A stretch of 64,000 nucleotides of DNA from NCBI RefSeq assembly GCF_002903145.1, contig NZ_PPDJ01000003.1:62001-126000 (forward strand). Direction: 5' to 3'. Made by a program: the position numbers and the translations under genes. This DNA comes from Halobacteriovorax sp. DA5. Its GTDB lineage: Bacteria > Bdellovibrionota > Bacteriovoracia > Bacteriovoracales > Bacteriovoracaceae. Position 1 is the first letter of the stretch. Every line of letters begins with the position of its first letter. Under the pieces are notes generated by a model. It did no database searches and was not told the DNA's origin. It worked only from the letters and a program-made list of their open reading frames with translations. This document shows, one piece after another, positions 8,318 to 17,318 of the stretch.

Positions 8318-9016
8318 ATGGAGAGAGTGAAGTACTTCATCTTAGTTGCCACATTCTTGAGTGGAATTGTTTGTTATGCAAATATTCTCGAATTCAATAA
8401 AGACCTAGGCTATTTTTCTGGGAGAGTCTCGCATATTGAACCAAGCGCAAGACTCGTACGCTTCAAAGTCGATTTTGATAATATCAAATATATTAATAAA
8501 TTAGATGAACTCGATCTCTGGGGTCTTCATCAAGAATCCTCTAAGTGTAAGGCCATTGTGATGGGCCGAACTAGTCACTACTTGTTGGTACGAGTACCAA
8601 AATATGACGAGTGCAATCGTAACTCTGCCTTTTCGACGGGGCGTTATTATAATTTTTATTCACAGGATCTTGTTAATAATGTTGCGATGGGTAATGAGTT
8701 AATTGAAATTCTTGCGAAGAAAAAATTGGCCCTTGAGTCAAAAATTAGTCGCAATAAAAAAGACCTAATTACTTATACGCAAAGAGTCGAAACGATCAAT
8801 GCTCGCTATGATTTATTGAGACAAAAACTTGAGAAAGAATGGCGTGATGAGCTGCGTCGACTCGAAGATGACCATCAACAGCTTGTTCGTAACACTGAAG
8901 GTATTCAAACACGATTGAATGAAGTCGATTATAAATTACAACAATATCGCATTGAGTCTAAAAATCTTAAAGAAGACCGCTGGTCTTTGGATCCGAGGAA
9001 TTACATCACAAAATAA
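8318..9016 (+). CDS. Exported coiled-coil protein, 232 aa
   Basis: Not recognised. The N-terminal signal peptide (MERVKYFILVATFLSGIVCYA) is followed by a beta-rich region (about residues 25-120) with two Cys (SSKCKA and YDECNR). A long charged helix (about residues 125-222), rich in Glu, Lys, Arg and Gln, should form a coiled coil. A periplasmic location is likely. The start at 8318 is the first ATG giving a full signal peptide. Its Shine-Dalgarno is poor. It stands alone between the methyltransferase and the peptide transporter. The architecture suggests a structural or scaffolding role in the envelope, with no closer assignment. Confidence 0.7.
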   Translation: MERVKYFILVATFLSGIVCYANILEFNKDLGYFSGRVSHIEPSARLVRFKVDFDNIKYINKLDELDLWGLHQESSKCKAIVMGRTSHYLLVRVPKYDECNRNSAFSTGRYYNFYSQDLVNNVAMGNELIEILAKKKLALESKISRNKKDLITYTQRVETINARYDLLRQKLEKEWRDELRRLEDDHQQLVRNTEGIQTRLNEVDYKLQQYRIESKNLKEDRWSLDPRNYITK

Positions 9017-9138
9017 TTATCTCTTTTGTAAATAATTTTAGCATCTAGACAGACGAACGCGTACATCCTAATGTGCATTCTAGCCATTTGGTGTAAAATT
9101 TTATATTGTGACTCGCTAAATATAAAAAGGATAAGTTT

Positions 9139-10788
9139 ATGAAAAAAGGAATCTTTTTACTTCTTTTAAGTACACTTCTATTGTCAGTAGTAGGGTGTAA
9201 TAAAAGTGGTGGAGCTAAAAAATCAAACAACACTTTTTACTACAATCTAAGTGGTACTCCTACAACACTGAACCCGTTATCATCAACTGATGCTTACTCG
9301 TCAAATGTTCAAGGTTATGTTTTAGAAGGTCTTCTTAACAAAAATATTGATACAAATGAGTGGGAACCAGGTCTTGCTGAATCATGGTCAATTGAAAATG
9401 ATGGTTATGATTTTGTTTTCAAAATTAGAGAAGGTGTAAAGTGGCATGATGGAAAGCCATTTACTGTTGAAGATGTAAAATTCTCTTTTGATGCAGTAAC
9501 TCATCCAGAAAACAAGTATAAGACAGCTCACATGAAGTCTTACTTTGCTAACTTTAAAGAAGCTGTAATTGAAGGTCCAAGAACAATTCGTTTTAAGGCC
9601 AACAAAAAGTACTTTGGTAACCTAATGTCTATTGCTAGTGGTGGATACCTTGCAATCGTTCCAAAGCATATTTATGAAAACCCAACTGAAGAAGAAGAAA
9701 AAGAACTTAATAAAACTCTTATTGGTACAGGTCCTTATATCTTCAAAGAGCTTAGAAGAGGTAAAGGTATCTCTCTAGTTCAAAATAAAGACTGGTGGGG
9801 ATACAAGACAGATAATTATAAGAATGATTACTCATATGGTGAAATTTTCATGAGATTTATTAATGAGTCTTCTGTTGCTATTCAGAGACTTGAAAAAGGT
9901 GACTTAGACTTTAACTCACTTTCACCAGAAGAATACGAACAAAAAACTAATGGCCCAAGATGGGGTAAAGAAGTTTTAAAAGTAAAAACAGAAAACAAAT
10001 CAGTTAAAGGTTACGGTTTTGTTGGTTGGAACTTTAAGAGCCCAATCTTTAAATCAAAAGAAGTTCGTAAAGCAATGAACTATCTTATGAACCGTGAAGA
10101 GATGAATAAGAAATTCCGTTTCGGATATTCTGTTCTTGCAACTGGTCCTCTATACGTTCAATCTGAATATGCAAATAAAGACGTTAAAGCGATTCCTTTT
10201 AATGTTGAAGAAGCAATTAAGATCCTAAAGAATGATGGATGGAAAGATTCAGACGGTGATGCTGTTCTTGATAAAACAATTGATGGTAAGAAGACTAAGC
10301 TTGCTTTTACAATCTTAAACCCATCTAAAACTTTCTCAAAATACTTAACTATGTATCAACAAGATGCAAAGAAAGCTGGTGTTGCGATTGAAGTAAAATA
10401 CATTGAGTGGAACTCTTTCATTAAAGCTCTTGATGAAAGAAACTTTGATGCTGTAACTCTTGCGTGGTCTGGTGGATCACTAGATTGGGATCCAAAACAA
10501 ATTTGGCACTCAGATTCAGCAGCTAACAATGGTTCTAACTTCATTTCTTACTCAAATAAAGAAGTTGATAAGCTAATTGATCAAGCTCAACTGACTCTTG
10601 ATAAAGAAGCAAGAAAGACAATGCTTAAAAAAGTATACAAGCTAATTGCTGAAGACTACCCATATATCTTCCTATTTAACGACCGTTATACTTTCTACGG
10701 ACATACTGAGCGTATGCAAAAAGAGAAAGATACTTATATTTACGGAGTTGGTTACGGAAGTAAGTGGTCGATTAAACCAGCTAAATAA
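9139..10788 (+). CDS. Peptide-binding lipoprotein of an ABC importer (family 5)
   Basis: Substrate-binding protein of the OppA/DppA/YejA type, 549 residues. It has a lipoprotein signal (LLLSVVGC, lipid on Cys20), then the domain starting with SGTPTTLNPL, the typical LAESWSIENDG and VKWHDGKPFTVEDV segments, and a late peptide-binding lobe with AIKILKNDGWKDSDGDAV. It would capture oligopeptides in the periplasm and deliver them to the two permeases encoded next. Shine-Dalgarno AAGGA precedes the ATG. First gene of a run reaching btuC at 15213. Peptide import fits a proteolytic or predatory lifestyle (inference). Confidence 0.92.
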   Translation: MKKGIFLLLLSTLLLSVVGCNKSGGAKKSNNTFYYNLSGTPTTLNPLSSTDAYSSNVQGYVLEGLLNKNIDTNEWEPGLAESWSIENDGYDFVFKIREGVKWHDGKPFTVEDVKFSFDAVTHPENKYKTAHMKSYFANFKEAVIEGPRTIRFKANKKYFGNLMSIASGGYLAIVPKHIYENPTEEEEKELNKTLIGTGPYIFKELRRGKGISLVQNKDWWGYKTDNYKNDYSYGEIFMRFINESSVAIQRLEKGDLDFNSLSPEEYEQKTNGPRWGKEVLKVKTENKSVKGYGFVGWNFKSPIFKSKEVRKAMNYLMNREEMNKKFRFGYSVLATGPLYVQSEYANKDVKAIPFNVEEAIKILKNDGWKDSDGDAVLDKTIDGKKTKLAFTILNPSKTFSKYLTMYQQDAKKAGVAIEVKYIEWNSFIKALDERNFDAVTLAWSGGSLDWDPKQIWHSDSAANNGSNFISYSNKEVDKLIDQAQLTLDKEARKTMLKKVYKLIAEDYPYIFLFNDRYTFYGHTERMQKEKDTYIYGVGYGSKWSIKPAK

Positions 10789-10802
10789 GTAGGAGAGACG
10801 AC

Positions 10803-11828
10803 TTGTTTAATTATATCCTTAGAAGATTAATGATTATGATCCCGACGTTGATCGGGGTCAGTATCCTTATGTTTGTGATGGTAAACCTTGCACCAGGTTC
10901 TCCAATCGAGCAGAAGCTTCAGCAAATGAGATTTGGTGGAGTTGGTCAAACGACAACTGATACTAGTTCAAATAATGGTGCTGTATCTCAAGAAGTTGTT
11001 GAGGCCCTTAAGAAACAATATGGTTTTGATAAGCCACTATACGTTCGTTATGGTATTTGGCTAAAGAATCTAGCTACTCTAGATTTTGGTGAGTCATTTA
11101 CATACGAAGAGCCAGTAATGGACGTTGTAATGAGTAAGCTACCGGTTTCAATTCAGTTTGGATTGGTCTCATTCATACTATCGTATTTGGTGTGTATCCC
11201 GCTTGGAGTTCTAAAGGCAGTTAAAAGTGGATCTCGATTTGATGTCGTGTCTTCGTTTGTTTTATCTGGCCTTTATTCAATTCCATCTTTCATGCTAGGT
11301 ATCTTACTTCTTGTTTACTTTGCAGGGGATACATTTGTTGACTGGTTCCCAATTGGAGACCTTGTTTCGGATTACTATGATGACTTAAGTATCTTTGGGC
11401 AAATCCAAGATAGAGTTTGGCACTTTGTACTTCCTCTTATCGCATATATGGTAGGACAGTTTACAGTACTAACTCTTCTTATGAGAAACTCGATGATTGA
11501 TGTCATCTCACAAGATTATATCCGTACAGCAAGAGCGAAAGGTTTAGCGGATAGAAAAGTTTACTATAAGCACGCTTTAAGAAATGCTCTGATTCCAATT
11601 GTTACTGGATTCGGACACTTCCTATCTCTATTTTTTGCTGGATCTCTTCTTATTGAAAGAATCTTTAACCTAGATGGTATTGGTCTACTTGGTTACCAAT
11701 CACTTCTAGAAAGAGATTATAACGTAATTATGGGACTGTTCTTTATTCAAACTGTCCTTATGTTCTTAGGTAACCTAATCAGTGACGTACTATACACTGT
11801 TGTTGATCCAAGGATTGATTTCTCATGA
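10803..11828 (+). CDS. ABC peptide transporter permease, YejB/OppB type
   Basis: Inner-membrane permease, 341 residues, about six transmembrane segments. The N-terminus (MFNYILRRLMIMIPTLIG) and the following APGSP segment are standard for the DppB/OppB family. The extended loop with FGGVGQ before the first large periplasmic region resembles YejB. The EAA loop is visible as RTARAKGLADRKVYYKHALRN, which docks the ATPase. The start is TTG at 10803, preceded by AGGAGAG. It overlaps the next permease by four bases (ATGA). No peptide-transporter ATPase gene is next to it. Confidence 0.92.
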   Translation: MFNYILRRLMIMIPTLIGVSILMFVMVNLAPGSPIEQKLQQMRFGGVGQTTTDTSSNNGAVSQEVVEALKKQYGFDKPLYVRYGIWLKNLATLDFGESFTYEEPVMDVVMSKLPVSIQFGLVSFILSYLVCIPLGVLKAVKSGSRFDVVSSFVLSGLYSIPSFMLGILLLVYFAGDTFVDWFPIGDLVSDYYDDLSIFGQIQDRVWHFVLPLIAYMVGQFTVLTLLMRNSMIDVISQDYIRTARAKGLADRKVYYKHALRNALIPIVTGFGHFLSLFFAGSLLIERIFNLDGIGLLGYQSLLERDYNVIMGLFFIQTVLMFLGNLISDVLYTVVDPRIDFS

Positions 11829-12835
11829 TTGAAAAATTTATTGAAAATGAACTTACACTTAAAAGATGGAGACGTTTTAAGAAAAGAAAGTCTGCAGTAG
11901 TTTCTATTGTACTTCTTCTCTTCTCTGTACTTTTAACACTTTCGGCACCGTTGATTGCTAATAGTAAGCCAATCTATATGACGTACCAAGGAAAGTCTTA
12001 CTTTCCTGTATTTAAAGACTATCATCCAAAGGAATTTGGAATTACGAACGTTTATGTTACGAATTACAGAACTTTAGATATGGATAGCGTTGTATGGCCG
12101 CTTGTACAGTGGGACCCATATGAATCAAATCGTGATGTATATGAATATCCAGCTGCACCTAGTGAGACAAATATCATGGGAACAGATGATAGAGGTCGTG
12201 ATGTATTCACTCGACTACTATATGGATACAAGTACTCAATCGCTTATGCTTTCTTAGTATGGCTTCTTTCAACTATCATGGGTGTATTCTTTGGTGGTGT
12301 AATGGGCTACTTTGGTGGGAAAGTGGATTTCTTCGGTCAGCGTGTTGTTGAAATCTTTAGTACGGTTCCAGTATTCTTATTACTACTTACGATGATTTCG
12401 ATCTTTAAGCCTACACTAACGCTTCTAATTTTCATCTCATCAATCTTTGGATGGATGGGAGTAAGTTACTATGCTCGTGGTGAGTTCTTAAAGAATAGAA
12501 AGCAAGAATTCGTAGAAGCTGCACGTGGTATGGGAGCATCAACTTCTCGTATTATCGTTAAGCATATTCTTCCAAACTCTCTAGGTCCGATTATTACTTT
12601 CGCACCTTTCTCAATTGCTGCAGGTATCTCTGGTCTTGCTTCACTTGATTACCTGGGGTTTGGTCTTGCAATTCCTACACCTTCTTGGGGAGAGCTTCTT
12701 AACCAAGCTCACCAGAACTTTAGAATTGCATGGTGGCTAGCTGTTTATCCTTCAGCTGCACTATTTACTAGTTTATTCTTACTCGTACTTATTGGAGACG
12801 GAGTAAGAGACGCACTAGATCCAAAAATGAAATAA
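11825..12835 (+). CDS. ABC peptide transporter permease, YejE/OppC type
   Basis: Second inner-membrane permease, 336 residues. After the first membrane segment, the periplasmic loop contains SKPIYMTYQGKSYFPVF, close to the YejE pattern of the microcin C/peptide importer YejABEF. NIMGTDDRGRDVFTR is the conserved entry to the permease core, and the EAA loop is EAARGMGASTSRIIVKHILPN. It overlaps the upstream permease (ATGA at 11825-11828), so the pair is translationally coupled. In Yej systems a fused double ATPase (YejF) normally follows. Here a B12-type binding protein gene follows after 10 bases, so the ATPase must come from elsewhere. Confidence 0.92.
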   Translation: MIEKFIENELTLKRWRRFKKRKSAVVSIVLLLFSVLLTLSAPLIANSKPIYMTYQGKSYFPVFKDYHPKEFGITNVYVTNYRTLDMDSVVWPLVQWDPYESNRDVYEYPAAPSETNIMGTDDRGRDVFTRLLYGYKYSIAYAFLVWLLSTIMGVFFGGVMGYFGGKVDFFGQRVVEIFSTVPVFLLLLTMISIFKPTLTLLIFISSIFGWMGVSYYARGEFLKNRKQEFVEAARGMGASTSRIIVKHILPNSLGPIITFAPFSIAAGISGLASLDYLGFGLAIPTPSWGELLNQAHQNFRIAWWLAVYPSAALFTSLFLLVLIGDGVRDALDPKMK

Positions 12836-12845
12836 TGAGGTTGGC

Positions 12846-13631
12846 GTGAGAATATTCATCTTAGTATTCTCCGCCATTCTTTTCTTTAATTCTCACGCAC
12901 AAAATTTTCGAGTCCTTTCAACTCTTCCAAGCTTTACTGAGTCAATGTTTTATCTAGATGCTGGAAAACTGTTAGTTGGAGTCTCTGACTATTGTAATTT
13001 TCCAGAAGAAGCCAAGCGTTTGCCACGCTATGGGTCTTCATTTGAAATTAATCTTGAGAAGGTTGTAGAAGACAAAATCACGTCTGTTCTGCTTGCTGAA
13101 GTTCAAGGCGGACGAGTCAAAAATAATTTAGAAAAATTAGGCGTTGATGTCATCATTACACCATATAAGAAACTTGATGATGCAGTAGGGATGCTTAAAG
13201 TTTTTAACGAAAAGTTTAAGCTTAACAAAGATAAGAAAATCGAAGCGTTTTCTAATGAACTGAAATCTCTTTTAAAACCTATATCTAAAGGTAAGAGAGT
13301 TCTGATGATTATCGATGAAAAGTTTAAGGATGGTAAACTACATGAGGTTAGGGCCATCGGTATTGATAATTATTATCATGAGATATTAACAAAACTAGGT
13401 GCAAAAAATATTGTAGCGGAATCAGGTTACCCTTTAAGGAGTCTTGAGAGCTTACTGACTTCTAATTTCGATTTAATTCTAAGAATATCAGATCGTAAAA
13501 TAAAGTCAGAACAAGATTGGAAGAATTCTTATTTTAAAGATAAAATTTATCTATACGAAAAAGATTATGCGGTTGTTTTGGGACCTAGGACATTATCGTT
13601 AGTTAAAGATTTAAGGGAGATTTTGAAGTGA
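12846..13631 (+). CDS. btuF: Periplasmic cobalamin/siderophore-binding protein, BtuF-like
   Basis: Periplasmic binding protein of the class III (helical-backbone) type, 261 residues. The signal peptide (MRIFILVFSAILFFNSHA) is followed by RVLSTLPSFTESMFYL and LVGVSDYCNFPEEAKRLP, the pattern typical of BtuF-like B12-binding proteins. Two lobes are joined by one long helix (about residues 125-150). The start is GTG at 12846. It overlaps the ATPase gene by four bases (GTGA). Iron-chelate binding cannot be excluded, since the families are related. The B12 reading is favoured by the sequence pattern and by the B12-dependent MetH in the same window. No cobalamin riboswitch is visible upstream. Confidence 0.8.
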   Translation: MRIFILVFSAILFFNSHAQNFRVLSTLPSFTESMFYLDAGKLLVGVSDYCNFPEEAKRLPRYGSSFEINLEKVVEDKITSVLLAEVQGGRVKNNLEKLGVDVIITPYKKLDDAVGMLKVFNEKFKLNKDKKIEAFSNELKSLLKPISKGKRVLMIIDEKFKDGKLHEVRAIGIDNYYHEILTKLGAKNIVAESGYPLRSLESLLTSNFDLILRISDRKIKSEQDWKNSYFKDKIYLYEKDYAVVLGPRTLSLVKDLREILK

Positions 13632-14290
13632 TTAATTGTGAAAAATTATCAATTCAAGATAGGCTATCAGTGAATAGCTTCTCATTTGAATCGGGCCATT
13701 GTGGAGTTATCGGCCCAAATGGTGCCGGGAAATCGAGCTTTCTAAAGGCAATTGCTAATCTTGTTGATTTCAATGGAAAATGTCTTGTTGAGGGGGATGT
13801 TGCGTATTGTGGTGATAGTGCTTCAATCCAAACTGATATGGATGCGCAAGAAGTTATGTCTTATGCTAGGGGTAGCAAGGCGCAAGACTTAGCTTATCTT
13901 AATAAATTAATTAAACACTTTAACTTTGAAAATCTTCTAACTAGAAGAGTGTCAACATTAAGCGGTGGAGAAAGGCAAAGACTTAATCTAATTTGTGCCT
14001 TTTATTATGACTGTAAGTTTACTTTACTAGATGAGCCCACAAATTACTTAGATCCAATTTACGTTGAAAGGCTGAGTTGCTTTCTTCAAGAGTATAAAAA
14101 AAGCTGCTTTGTTGTTTCCCATGACTTTAACTTCATTATAAATATTTGTGATCGTCTTGTGGCGTTTGAAGACTCTCAAATGAGTTTTGATTCGACTGTA
14201 GATGAAGCCGTGTCGACAAAAATCTTTGATAAGATATTTCATAAGAATTTTAACTATCACGTGATTGATAATAAGAGGTATATTCTGTGA
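13628..14290 (+). CDS. btuD: ABC importer ATPase, BtuD/FecE-like
   Basis: Cytoplasmic ATPase subunit, 220 residues, rather short for the family (about 250). Walker A GPNGAGKSS near residue 33, signature LSGGERQR near 115, Walker B FTLLDEPTNYLD, and the switch His in VVSHDFN are all present, so it should be active. The start is GTG at 13628, overlapping the stop of btuF. It overlaps btuC by four bases in the same way. It is the only ABC ATPase in the 9.1-15.2 kb run. It is a FecE/BtuD-type enzyme and would not be expected to drive the Yej-like permeases, although that cannot be ruled out. Confidence 0.88.
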   Translation: MINCEKLSIQDRLSVNSFSFESGHCGVIGPNGAGKSSFLKAIANLVDFNGKCLVEGDVAYCGDSASIQTDMDAQEVMSYARGSKAQDLAYLNKLIKHFNFENLLTRRVSTLSGGERQRLNLICAFYYDCKFTLLDEPTNYLDPIYVERLSCFLQEYKKSCFVVSHDFNFIINICDRLVAFEDSQMSFDSTVDEAVSTKIFDKIFHKNFNYHVIDNKRYIL

Positions 14291-15213
14291 AAAAAACAAT
14301 CCTCTTATATATTGCGGTTATTTTAGCGGTAACACTTACTCCTTTCATAGGCCGAGAAGGAATTATTGACTTAAACGAGCAGGGACTTTATATCCTAGAG
14401 AACTTGAGACTCCCTAGGGTTTACTTAGCATTTTTAGTTGGTGGAATACTTTCTGTAATAGGGAGTACAACACAGGTAATTTTTAGAAACCCACTTGCTA
14501 CTCCATATACTCTTGGCTTTTCGAGTGTGGCCGCCCTTGGGCTTGCTATTGCGGAGCTTGGATTTAATTCTTTTTCTTTAGGGGCTTATATTGCTCTTTC
14601 ATCAATCTTTCTTCTAATCTTATTATTTCTCTATTTGAATAAGTTCTCGTCTCAAAGAGTATTACTATTTGGAGTTTGTCTTTCTATCTTTTCATCAAGT
14701 GCTATAGTCTTTGTTCAAAGTATACTTGGAAATGAAAGCATTGCTAGGCTAATTCGATGGATGATGGGAAGCCTTTCAATTGTAGGGTTTGAGGGTCTTT
14801 TATATACAGCACCATTATATATTTTAGGTTTAATATTCTTTGTTATTCATAAGAGAAGTTTAACTCTAATTTCTATTGGAGAAGATTTTGCACAAACGAG
14901 GGGAGTGCCAACTCGTAAGGTAAATGCAACACTAATACTTGTTTCAAATATACTAATTGCAGTTGTCGTATGGCAATGTGGCCCGATTGGTTTTGTTGGC
15001 TTGATTATTCCACATATTACAAGGCGACTTGTAAGTGCTAACTATGAAAGAAGCTTAATGCCTACTTTTATCTTAGGGGGGGGCTTCTTAGTACTATGTG
15101 ATTTTATTTCAAGAATAGTTTTGGCAAATAGTATTATACCAATTGGTGCAATTACGGCGTGTGTTGGAGCACCTGTTCTGGCACTCCAACTATTTAAACG
15201 AAGCGAATCTTAA
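14287..15213 (+). CDS. btuC: ABC importer permease, BtuC/FecCD family
   Basis: Inner-membrane permease with about ten transmembrane segments, 308 residues. Diagnostic segments are LRLPRVYLAFLVGG near the start, NPLATPYTLGFSS (residues about 67-79) and GPIGFVGLIIPHITRRL near 235, the coupling region to the ATPase. The start is GTG at 14287, overlapping btuD (GTGA). A run of eight G at 15076-15083 lies inside the gene (encoding a Gly triplet). This is unusual in AT-rich DNA and prone to slippage, and the present length keeps the frame open. Convergent with htrA, sharing four bases at the ends. Confidence 0.9.
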   Translation: MKKTILLYIAVILAVTLTPFIGREGIIDLNEQGLYILENLRLPRVYLAFLVGGILSVIGSTTQVIFRNPLATPYTLGFSSVAALGLAIAELGFNSFSLGAYIALSSIFLLILLFLYLNKFSSQRVLLFGVCLSIFSSSAIVFVQSILGNESIARLIRWMMGSLSIVGFEGLLYTAPLYILGLIFFVIHKRSLTLISIGEDFAQTRGVPTRKVNATLILVSNILIAVVVWQCGPIGFVGLIIPHITRRLVSANYERSLMPTFILGGGFLVLCDFISRIVLANSIIPIGAITACVGAPVLALQLFKRSES

Positions 15214-16301
15214 TTTCTTTTTATTTCTTCAAGTTTTACGATGGCCTTTTTAAGTGCAGAACCTCTTCGGTAAAGAACTTCTACGTTATCGCCAACTTTA
15301 TATTCATAAAGAGTATTAAAGATATCATCGAAATCATTTATTTCTTTTCCATCAATCTTTAAAATAACATCTCCTAGAATAATACTTCTTGTACGTGGAT
15401 CTTGTTCTAGACCTCTTAATCCCGCTTTTGCAGATGGCCCATCTGGTCGAACACTTTGAATCGGAAGTCCCTTTTCAACATCAATACCGTAGAAGTATGA
15501 GAGCTCTCTTTTTTCTGCAATGGCTATACCAAGACCTGGTCTTTTCACAATTCCGTATTTAATTATTTGTGGCACTACTTTACTTACAATATTTATAGGA
15601 ATAGCAAAACCAACACCTGCCGAAGAGCCAGAGTTTGAAAAGATCATTGTATTGACACCAATTACATTTCCTGAAGAATCAAATAGCGGTCCTCCTGAAT
15701 TTCCAGGGTTAATTGAAGAATCTGTTTGTAACATTCCTCTAATTTCAACTCCACCAATGCCTTGAATTCCTCGATTTTTAGCCGAGATAATCCCTGTTGT
15801 TACCGTTGCATCAAGACCAAATGGCGAACCAATAGCAATGGCCTTTTGACCAACCCTAACTTTATCAGAGTCTCCTCGATTTAGTGGCTTAATATCTCTT
15901 GGGATTTCTAATAACTTCAAGACAGCAATATCTTTTGCTGGCTCTGTTCCGATGAGTTTTGCTTTATATTCTTTTTTATTGTTATTAAATCTTACTAAGA
16001 AGTTATCTCCACCTTCGACTACGTGAAAGTTTGTAATGATGTGCCCTTTATCATCCCAAACCCATCCTGAACCTTCACCTTTAACGACTTGTTTATTTGT
16101 CATCGAAAAGAAGAAGCCACTTCTTGCTCTCATGCGACCTAGGGTCGAAATATTTACGACTGAATTCACTGAACGATCGAACACTGAAATAGTATTACGT
16201 TCACTTTCTAATATCGCCTTATTTTCATCAAACAAAGCCTTTGAATTTAGGGATGTTAGTAGAATAAGAATTAAAAAGAATGGCCTTAAATTGCTTTTCA
16301 T
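15210..16301 (-). CDS. HtrA/DegP-like periplasmic serine protease
   Basis: Trypsin-fold protease for envelope protein quality control. A signal peptide precedes the protease domain with His in TNFHVVEGG, Asp in AKDIAVLKL and Ser in NPGNSGGPL, so the triad is complete. One PDZ domain (about residues 265-360) follows, making it DegS-like in layout (one PDZ, not two). The frame opens at 16313, but the ATG at 16301 has an AGGA Shine-Dalgarno and starts a cleaner signal peptide (MKSNLRPFFLILILLTS), so I use it. If the N-terminal segment is uncleaved it could be anchored like DegS and act in stress signalling. Confidence 0.92.
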   Translation of the reverse strand: MKSNLRPFFLILILLTSLNSKALFDENKAILESERNTISVFDRSVNSVVNISTLGRMRARSGFFFSMTNKQVVKGEGSGWVWDDKGHIITNFHVVEGGDNFLVRFNNNKKEYKAKLIGTEPAKDIAVLKLLEIPRDIKPLNRGDSDKVRVGQKAIAIGSPFGLDATVTTGIISAKNRGIQGIGGVEIRGMLQTDSSINPGNSGGPLFDSSGNVIGVNTMIFSNSGSSAGVGFAIPINIVSKVVPQIIKYGIVKRPGLGIAIAEKRELSYFYGIDVEKGLPIQSVRPDGPSAKAGLRGLEQDPRTRSIILGDVILKIDGKEINDFDDIFNTLYEYKVGDNVEVLYRRGSALKKAIVKLEEIKRN

Positions 16302-16415
16302 AATATTCCTCATTATCTCTTTTTGACGCTCATTTCATTATACATATATAATCATAGTATAAAAAATTTTGTAACACAGAAATGTCAAATTTCTGTAAGA
16401 ATTCTGAGGTCACTC

Positions 16416-17318
16416 GTGGATATTAATTATTTTAATCGTTATACAAATCAAATGGAAGTGGAGAAAGTTTACGGGGATGCTGCTATTAATTTCCTCTATG
16501 GAAATCCTCTTGGAAAGCTAATCTCTGGCGCAATTACTTCATCAATTGTCTCGTGTATGTATGGCGAAATTCAAAATATGAACTTTACTAAGAATAAGGT
16601 TCCAAAATTTGTAAAAGATTATCAAATAAATATGGATGATTTCCTTCCAACTGAAGGACGTTCAAAAGATGACCCTTATGGCAGCTTCAATGAATTTTTT
16701 ATTCGTAGGTTTAAAGAAGGAAAGAGGCCATTCTTAGATGAAGCTGATTCGATGTCTGCGTTTGCTGAAGCAAGATACTTTGGATATGAATCAATTAATA
16801 ACCAAGTTAAGATACCGGTTAAGGGCAAATTTTTAAATTCAACGGAGTTATTACAGAATTCTAAGTGGGAAAGTGTTTTCGAAGATGGACCACTTCTTCT
16901 CGCTCGATTATGTCCTGTTGATTATCACCGTTTTCACTATCCTCTAGATGGTGAAGTGATTGATTACTACAAGATTGGTGGTGGATATCATTCAGTAAAC
17001 CCACTTGCTCTACGTAAGAAAAATGATATTTTTTCTACAAATATCCGTGAAGTAACAGTTATGCAAACTAAAGAGTTTGGCAAAATTGCATACGTTGAAG
17101 TTGGTGCAACGATGGTTGGCCGTATTGTACAATCAAGTGATTTAACAACATTTAAAAGAGGCGATGAGAAAGGTTATTTCTTATTCGGTGGCTCTACTGT
17201 CATTGTTATTGGTGAGAAAGGTAAGTGGTCACCAACATCAGATATCCTAAATAATACAAAGAACGGAATTGAAACTTATATTCATTTAGCAGATAAAGTT
17301 GCACAAACTGGAAAGTGA
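16416..17318 (+). CDS. psd: Phosphatidylserine decarboxylase proenzyme
   Basis: Makes phosphatidylethanolamine from phosphatidylserine at the inner membrane. The enzyme is pyruvoyl-dependent and self-cleaves. The cleavage motif is GGST in FLFGGSTVIVI near residue 265; the Ser becomes the pyruvoyl group. PVDYHRFHYP (catalytic His region) and GGGYHSVNP are also present. The reading frame opens at 16323, but the GTG at 16416 has GAGG six bases before it and gives 300 residues, the usual length, without an odd N-terminal extension. Its 3' end overlaps the minus-strand hydrolase gene by 37 bases. Confidence 0.93.
   Translation: MDINYFNRYTNQMEVEKVYGDAAINFLYGNPLGKLISGAITSSIVSCMYGEIQNMNFTKNKVPKFVKDYQINMDDFLPTEGRSKDDPYGSFNEFFIRRFKEGKRPFLDEADSMSAFAEARYFGYESINNQVKIPVKGKFLNSTELLQNSKWESVFEDGPLLLARLCPVDYHRFHYPLDGEVIDYYKIGGGYHSVNPLALRKKNDIFSTNIREVTVMQTKEFGKIAYVEVGATMVGRIVQSSDLTTFKRGDEKGYFLFGGSTVIVIGEKGKWSPTSDILNNTKNGIETYIHLADKVAQTGK

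Noticed and set aside
12836..12846. Cobalamin riboswitch upstream of btuF
   Set aside because: Only ten bases separate it from the upstream permease gene, leaving no room for one.
16323..16415. Longer N-terminus of phosphatidylserine decarboxylase
   Set aside because: The GTG at 16416 has a good Shine-Dalgarno and gives the normal family length.
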